From Ottelia alismoides (Eukaryota > Streptophyta > Magnoliopsida > Alismatales > Hydrocharitaceae), in NCBI GenBank assembly GCA_037367405.1, contig JAZKJV010005750.1, positions 124,001 to 188,000 on the forward strand: DNA of 64,000 bases. Reading direction: 5' to 3'. Made by a program: the position numbers and the translations under genes. Shown one piece after another: positions 59,401 to 64,000 of the stretch (the first letter of the stretch is position 1; every line of letters begins with the position of its first letter). A model generated the notes under the pieces. That model saw only the letters and a program-made list of their open reading frames with translations, did not search any database and was not told where the DNA came from.

Positions 59401-60049
59401 TTCAATATTGACCTTTGTCATCTCAAATAGGCGTTCTCTGAAATTCTAGCTCTAGTTTGGAATTTATAGTATATTTGAAAATAGAGATTTGGAAAACAAA
59501 TCTTTAGATTGAGTGGAATATGCAAAATCAGAAATAATTCATACATGTATACTTAAAAAATTCCAGCATAACCTATGCAACAAACTATATTTAAAAAATA
59601 GCAAAAAAAAAACGAAACCCTAACCGGCGAGAGCAGGCGATCGGATGGCGAGGGGCAGGCGAGAGCAAGCGGCAGCGGGGGAAGAGGCGAGCAGAGTCGA
59701 CGATCGATCAGCGAGCGGCGAGCAGCGATCGATTAGCGAGCGGCGGTCGGCGTCGGGAGCAGGCGGCGGTGAGGGAATCGGTCGCTCGGGGCGAAGGTAT
59801 CGCGGGGGATAGGTTGCGTGGGGGGTTTTAGGTTGCTGTCTGACAATAACCTAAAATCAAAGTGAATGGCATTTTAAATTCGGGTCCTCGGATCCCGCTT
59901 GCAAAAATCGGTCGACTATTCCGAATATGCGGCCCGACTAATCGGCCCACCCGACTAATGGCCGACTCTCTCAAATCGGGTCGGTCAGTAGGCCGACTAG
60001 AGTAATCGAGCCGACTAGTCATCCTAGTCGGCCGATTTTTGCAAGCTTG
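56490..60049 (-). mobile_element. hAT transposon, apparently complete and intact (3.56 kb)
   Basis: The ends are short imperfect inverted repeats: CAAGGTTGCAGAAATCGG at the left, and CAAGCTTGCAAAAATCGG on the complement at the right. The flanking 8-mers CTACACGC (56482-56489) and CTCTACGC (60050-60057) agree at 6 of 8 bases, as expected of an aged hAT duplication. Both subterminal regions (56510-56590 and 59890-60035) carry many TAGTCGG and GACTAGTCGG words in both orientations, typical transposase-binding clusters. It carries one transposase gene on the minus strand. Confidence 0.87.
56831..59277 (-). CDS. hAT transposase, three exons, 759 residues
   Basis: Exon 1 is 59277-57552, exon 2 is 57477-57359, exon 3 is 57265-56831. 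All four junctions have GT/AG, and the phases join exactly (DP-A-NWWYNYGDD, then TFDS-IHTKKRGRL), so one open frame results. Residues 27-74: BED zinc finger (C43, C46, H60, H63). Residues about 170-330: DUF659-type core with MTDAWTD (D230), VGADNASAN (D291) and the C-x2-H motif CAAH (315-318). The dimerisation domain lies in exons 2-3 (KAIKILSLTSSASGCERNWSTF). The C-terminus is a long acidic D/E run. This is an ordinary length for the family. No stop or frameshift seen; the promoter may be the GC-rich stretch at 59600-59820. Confidence 0.87.
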
Positions 60050-61539
60050 CTCTACGCATACCAATTACCCTGATACGTAGCAAAGAATGAAACCACTTCC
60101 AAGAAGAATCGGATTCCTCGTCAACAATTCCGAATGCTAGGGGAACGACATGTTTATCCCCATCAATCCCGCAAGCAATCAACAACTTCTATTTGTACTT
60201 GCCATACAAATAGGTCCCATCAATATTAATCAAAGGCCGACAATATTTGAATGCTTTAATGCAAGGGCCAAATACCCAAAAACATCGTTGAAATCTACGA
60301 CAATGTGGTTTCCGAGGATCTGGATGTTCGCTAGATTCGATGTCTATTTCAGTCCCCGGTATGGCGGCCTTCATTGCATGCAATAGATAAAGCATCTCAG
60401 CATAAGACTTCTTCCAATCACCGAATATTATTTCGATTGCTTTCCTCCGAGCATCACATGCTCTTTTTTTGTTAATCCAGTAATTGTACATCTCGTTGAT
60501 GTGAGATTTACAACTCGACACCCAAACATTAGGGTCATCCCTCACCAGAGATAGAAGTGATCTAGACATGAATTAGTAGTCTAATTGAGGATGAATTTGA
60601 TTAACTGTAAGGTTTATACAAGTGTGTGGGGCAACAATCTTAGAGATCACCTACAAACCATTGAATTTCTTGTAATGACGATGAAAATACCAAACACATC
60701 CTTTCGATTGGTAGGTGCAAAAAATAGACCAGATCAAACTGGTGGATCCTTTAACCATGAAGTTGTAGTGTGCCCAGATGTGATTTTTCTTTACAGTATA
60801 AATCAAATCATCTCTACACTTGAAGGGTCTGCCCTTGCATATTTCATCAACAACACCGTCAAATCCAGACTTCATTCGAATGTCATCCTCATAGGTAGAA
60901 CGAGTATAGGATCCTCTCACCCAAAAAATGGTTAAAGTGGAGCAATTGATTGCGTTATTTGTTCATCGGCTCGCATCTCCCCGTTTACGACATTATCTTC
61001 AACATCTTGGTAACTATCCTCTTCCAGATCATCGATGGTTCCCCAAGGGATGAAGTCGTCCGAGGCATGATTAACCTCTCTCAGCAGGGCGTCACTCATG
61101 CGTCATTCGTGATCTGTAGATGGCTGCGTTATAGGTATATCAGTGCTAGGGACAAGGAGGGTCTCGTGCTAAGGACAACGGAGGGTCCGGGAGTAAGGTG
61201 GTCGTTCACATCAACAACATTGGGAACTTCGCCCACCGATACAGTTTAAATAATAATGTCAGTAGGCATCGATTTCCCAATGGTCCGAGCATGCACAAAA
61301 ACTCCTTGCACATCATCATCGACAATACACGAAAATGTTGGCTTTTCGCCTGCGCCCCGAGGGATGCGATGTAGTAGTTGGATTTTTTTATTATTCACAT
61401 ACAGGTTGAACTTACAGTAGACTAGGTTCAACATCTCATCGAATGTCATATTCGGCACTAACCTAAAACCATGTATATTAGACGTCGAAGAACCAATAAT
61501 CGCACCCTTCAAATGAAACATACAATATATCGACTCCAT

Positions 61540-62103
61540 TCCGACCTAATACATGAGGCAACGTACAACTCAATATTATACAATCATGAAATGAAGAGAT
61601 ATGCGTGTATTATATATCATAAATCTAACATCAAAAAAATAAAGATTTTACCAAAGCTTTGTAGATGCAACGGAGGACACGGGAGGGGCGGCGGAGGTGC
61701 AGGAGGCGGAGACGGAGGAGGATCTAGGAGGACTTGGTGGAGCGGGAGGAGGAGGTGGCGGAGCAGGAGGAGGCGGCAACCGCGTGTGAGCAGGAGGACG
61801 CAGGATCGAGGGCGCATGAGGGTCGAAGGCACGTGAGGCGTGAGGGTTTGCAGAAAGAAAAGCTGGGTTTAACGGGGGATTTAACAGATATCGCATGTTC
61901 GACGTACGATACCAATGTGCGTCGTACATTAATATATCAAATGTCAAGACAATAATTATTATTATTTTGTCAAATTTTCATGGGAATATGTATATATGAT
62001 TCGCATTACTGACCATTAATTACTATGGATAGAGATAAATAATTAATATTAATATGAATATTATTTATATTTATATATGTGAATATTCATATAATGGAGT
62101 AAA
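61540..62103. other. MULE 5' flank and spacer before copia LTR
   Basis: 61660-61860 is GC-rich with GGAGGAGGCGG-like runs, probably the 5' untranslated or promoter part of the MULE. The overlapping ORFs on both strands are low complexity. A small dyad (CGACGTACGA / GCGTCGTAC) lies at about 61897-61927. 61950-62103 is AT-rich; nothing else is seen. Confidence 0.4.
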
Positions 62104-62269
62104 TGTTGTTAGTAATTGTTAGTGTTAAGAGGCGTTTCTTATTATAACCCCAATAAGGGGCAATTCTGTATTTTCCCCTTTCCGGGACTATTTAGGGTTT
62201 CCAGGGTTTTCCTATATAAGGACCCCTAGACCCATTGGAATAAATATAACAAAACCTTATTTCTCTTCA
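62104..62269 (+). repeat. 5' LTR of copia element (about 166 bp)
   Basis: It ends TTCTCTTCA directly before the PBS. It contains a TATA box (TATATAAG, 62213-62220) and AATAAA (62239-62244). The start is taken at TGTTGTTAG; TGTTAG at 62107 or 62117 are alternatives, because the second LTR needed to fix it is outside the window. Confidence 0.7.
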
Positions 62270-62281
62270 TGGTATCAGAGC
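62270..62281 (+). other. Primer-binding site, initiator tRNA-Met type
   Basis: TGGTATCAGAGC, the standard plant copia site, immediately follows the LTR. Confidence 0.95.
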
Positions 62282-63140
62282 CTCGGTCTGACCTAATCCC
62301 TCCCTTTCCCCACCCGCCGCCCCTCCATCCCCCTCTCGTCATGCGTGCGCCCCAGCCCTAGGGGACCCACCCGCGCCTCCACCTTCCTCCCCACCGCACC
62401 CCCCCGCGCACCCCCCCCCCCCTTCATCGCCAGCACCACGCCGTGAAGGGCCCCAGCACCGCACCTCCCCACGCATCGCGCGCCACCACGCATCGCGCGA
62501 ACGCCATCCCCCTCCCGGCCATCTCCCCGCGCATCCGCGCGGTCATCCTGCTGCGCATCGAGCCCACCAGGCCCTTCCTCCGGCCGCGCCATCCCTCCCT
62601 CCAGGCACCCTCCCTCCGCCAGGCATCCAGGTGCCCTCCCTCCGCCAGGCCCGTCCTCCCTCCGCCAGGCATCCAGGCGCCATCCTCCGGCCGCGCCCTA
62701 TCTCCCTCCAGGCAGCCCTCTCTCCAGGCGCTCGTTCCTCCGCCTAACTAGCCACCACAGCTCTGCTCCGTGGCGTTCTCGGCTATCCACGGCGCCAGTT
62801 CCACTCGGGTGCTCTCCCTCCTGGCAGCCCTCTCTCCCTCCAGGCAGCCCTCTCTCCAGGCTCCACTGGCTATCCACGGCGCCAGTTCCACGGCATTCAC
62901 AGATCCTAACCTTCTTCTCTCGGACCGTCCAGTGCACCTACAGGCGACTCCAGCCCGTCACCAGACCATTCTCTTTGCAGCAAGATCTCACAAGTTGACC
63001 TCCTCAAACGGTGCTCCTTGCACGACGGTCTGATTTTTTTACTAGCCTACTGCTGTTCTCATAAGTTCTTATGATGATTGAGATAGTCTAGACTATCTAC
63101 AGTACTCTATTTTCTCTACTGCTCATTATACTCGGCCACC
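62282..63140 (+). other. C-rich leader of copia element with internal repeats
   Basis: A GC-rich leader with repeated CTCCCTCCGCCAGGCATCCAG-like and CAGGCAGCCCTCTCTCC units (62590-62870), and a 23-bp or longer repeat starting GGCTATCCACGGCGCC at 62781 and 62868. ORFs on both strands here are by-products of composition. Confidence 0.7.
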
Positions 63141-64000
63141 ATGACATCTACGTCTATGGACTCGAAGCCCATATATACGACACCCTCAATGATGAATCAG
63201 GGCACTACTATCAAACTGAAGGGATCCGAGAACTATGTCTTGTGGTCTCGGTCCTTCAAGGTTTTCATTGGTGGCCAACGTAAGAGCTATGTTCTTACCG
63301 CTGTCCCACTGGCTGCGACAGACAAGGACTATGACACGTGGTATACTGATAACTGTCAAGTCATTACATGGTTGACAAACAGTGTTGATATTTCCATTGC
63401 ATCCAATCTCCTCTATAAGGAGACTGCCAAGGCGATGTGGGAAAGCCTTGAAAATACATATTCCCAACAGACAACAAAATCTAGGCTTTCTGATATATAC
63501 ACTAAAATTTGGTCTACCTGCCAAGGCGACACATCATTAATCGAATATTACAGGCTTCTGACAGGTCTATTTGAAGAACTTCTTATTTTTCAGCCTGCCT
63601 GTTGTGATAAGCAGGTAGGGGAACGGGCAGAATGGCAGGTTTACAGATTCTTATCAGGTTTACATCCTCGATATAAACCTGTCAAAGATCAATTTCTAAC
63701 TGCTGCAGCATTACCTAGCCTTGAGACCATTTTTGGTCGTCTCCAAGAACTTGAGTCTCCACATCCTCCTCCGTCTGCTGAGACGTCAGCACACTTTGCA
63801 AGAGGAAGATCTTTTCACTCTCGAGGACGTGGACGCGATTCTGGCCAAGGACGTGGCCGAACTTTGGGTCGGGGCCGCGACTCAGCACGCGGCCAAGGAC
63901 GTGATCGTTTTCCTCCTTGCACTCATTGTGGTCGCATGAACCACGTGTCAGAACGATGTTGGGCCAAATTTGGCATGCCCCCTAATGCAAATAGTGCATA
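63141..64000 (+). CDS. copia gag polyprotein, N-terminal 286 residues (open at window end)
   Basis: The start ATG sits in a strong context (GGCCACCATGA). It reads without a stop to the window end: IKLKGSENYVLWSRSFKVFIGG (UBN2-type gag start), WYTDNCQVITWLTNSVDISIASNLLYKETAKAMWESLENTYS, RLSDIYTKIWSTCQGDTSLIEYYRLLTGLFEEL, then an RGRGRDS-rich RNA-binding linker. The CCHC zinc knuckle CTHCGRMNHVSERC lies near residues 266-279. Probably continuous with protease and pol beyond the window. Confidence 0.92.
   Translation, partial: MTSTSMDSKPIYTTPSMMNQGTTIKLKGSENYVLWSRSFKVFIGGQRKSYVLTAVPLAATDKDYDTWYTDNCQVITWLTNSVDISIASNLLYKETAKAMWESLENTYSQQTTKSRLSDIYTKIWSTCQGDTSLIEYYRLLTGLFEELLIFQPACCDKQVGERAEWQVYRFLSGLHPRYKPVKDQFLTAAALPSLETIFGRLQELESPHPPPSAETSAHFARGRSFHSRGRGRDSGQGRGRTLGRGRDSARGQGRDRFPPCTHCGRMNHVSERCWAKFGMPPNANSA

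Larger units (their letters stand above)
55140..61539 (-). pseudogene. MULE (MuDR-type) transposase gene, broken by MITE and hAT insertions
   Basis: Minus-strand order: an N-terminal region at 61246-61539 (VPNMTFDEMLNLVYCKF...), MuDR-like domain at 60651-60920 (DDLIYTVKKNHIWAHYNFMVKGS...GCVWYF), MULE DDE domain start at 60189-60569 (RRFQRCFWVFGPCIKAFKYCRPLINIDGTYLYGKYK) running to about 60060. It continues left of the hAT at 56481 with IFIISDRNCGIKSAMND, left of the MITE at 56126 with VASNFNSVFKN, and through the tandem duplication ALAYDGGYRFGQMTTNLSESY. It ends with a SWIM-type CxC...H finger (about 55400-55500) and a basic tail (55140-55290). Besides the insertions there are stops and frameshifts, so it is dead. 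Confidence 0.88.
62104..64000 (+). mobile_element. 5' part of a Ty1/copia LTR element (runs off window)
   Basis: A short LTR, a tRNA-Met PBS, a long C-rich leader and an open gag are in the usual order. No decay is visible in the coding part. The element continues past 64000, so its pol and 3' LTR cannot be judged. Confidence 0.88.

Noticed and set aside
57530..59411. Plus-strand ORFs at 57995-58228, 58867-59070 and 59178-59411
   Set aside because: Antisense shadows of the hAT transposase exon 1.
61617..61955. Possible proline-rich or glycine-rich protein at the MULE 5' flank
   Set aside because: Simple GGA/GGC-type repeats give open frames on both strands; no start context or homology.
62293..62937. 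ORFs in the C-rich leader before copia gag
   Set aside because: Repeat-driven composition on both strands; the gag start at 63141 has a far better context and domain content.
1..64000. CRISPR array, bacterial operon or prophage
   Set aside because: No regularly spaced identical repeats with unique spacers; gene structure, introns and element types are those of a plant nuclear genome.
1..64000. tRNA or rRNA genes
   Set aside because: The only tRNA-like sequences seen are the 12- and 18-base primer-binding sites of the LTR elements; no cloverleaf was found by eye.

Overview
This is nuclear DNA of a flowering plant. A PPR gene with an intron border, tRNA-Asp-primed Ty3/gypsy elements of Athila/Tat type, plant L1-type LINE, MULE and hAT transposons, and a tRNA-Met-primed Ty1/copia element all point that way. 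The long GC-rich islands and the PPR protein look somewhat monocot-like to me, but the species cannot be named. Almost all of the window is transposable elements. The only host gene I can support is the last exon of an EMB1006-like PPR gene at about 53.0-54.35 kb on the minus strand. Layout, left to right: (1) 1-9175, element A, a minus-strand non-autonomous Athila-like LTR element with one 865-codon ORF that holds a protease-like domain but no gag, RT or integrase. (2) 9176-9870, a fragment of repeat family R1, interrupted by A. (3) 9871-44677, element B, an old minus-strand Athila-like element. Its decayed gag-PR-RT-RNaseH-INT lies between 13.5 and 19.4 kb. Its right LTR is split by later insertions: R1 (about 22.77-29.13 kb), which is itself split by a 3.8-kb solo LTR (22990-26815, TSD AGAGG), and element C (31814-43946, TSD GTTTA), a young plus-strand gag-only element with nearly identical 3.4-kb LTRs. 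(4) 44.7-49.9 kb, unclassified repeat-like DNA with an inverted R1 copy. (5) 50.1-52.65 kb, a decayed L1-type LINE. (6) 53.0-54.35 kb, the PPR exon. (7) 55.1-61.54 kb, a decayed MULE transposase gene split by a 225-bp MITE (TSD 10 bp) and by a 3.56-kb hAT element that appears intact. The hAT transposase reads open across three exons for 759 residues. (8) 62.1-64.0 kb, the 5' end of a copia element with an open gag that runs off the window. The most unusual feature is shared by A, B and C, whose coding regions otherwise differ. Between the ORF and the 3' LTR each carries three evenly spaced dyads built on CTATACTTAGG...CCTAAGTATAG (period about 107, 100 and 86 bp), then one longer conserved stem-loop block. 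The right arm plus tail of each dyad (AAGTATAGGGGG) looks like the polypurine tract that abuts the 3' LTR. A and C also carry complementary halves of a gag-pro polyprotein, which suggests related non-autonomous elements that share cis-signals and depend on others in trans.
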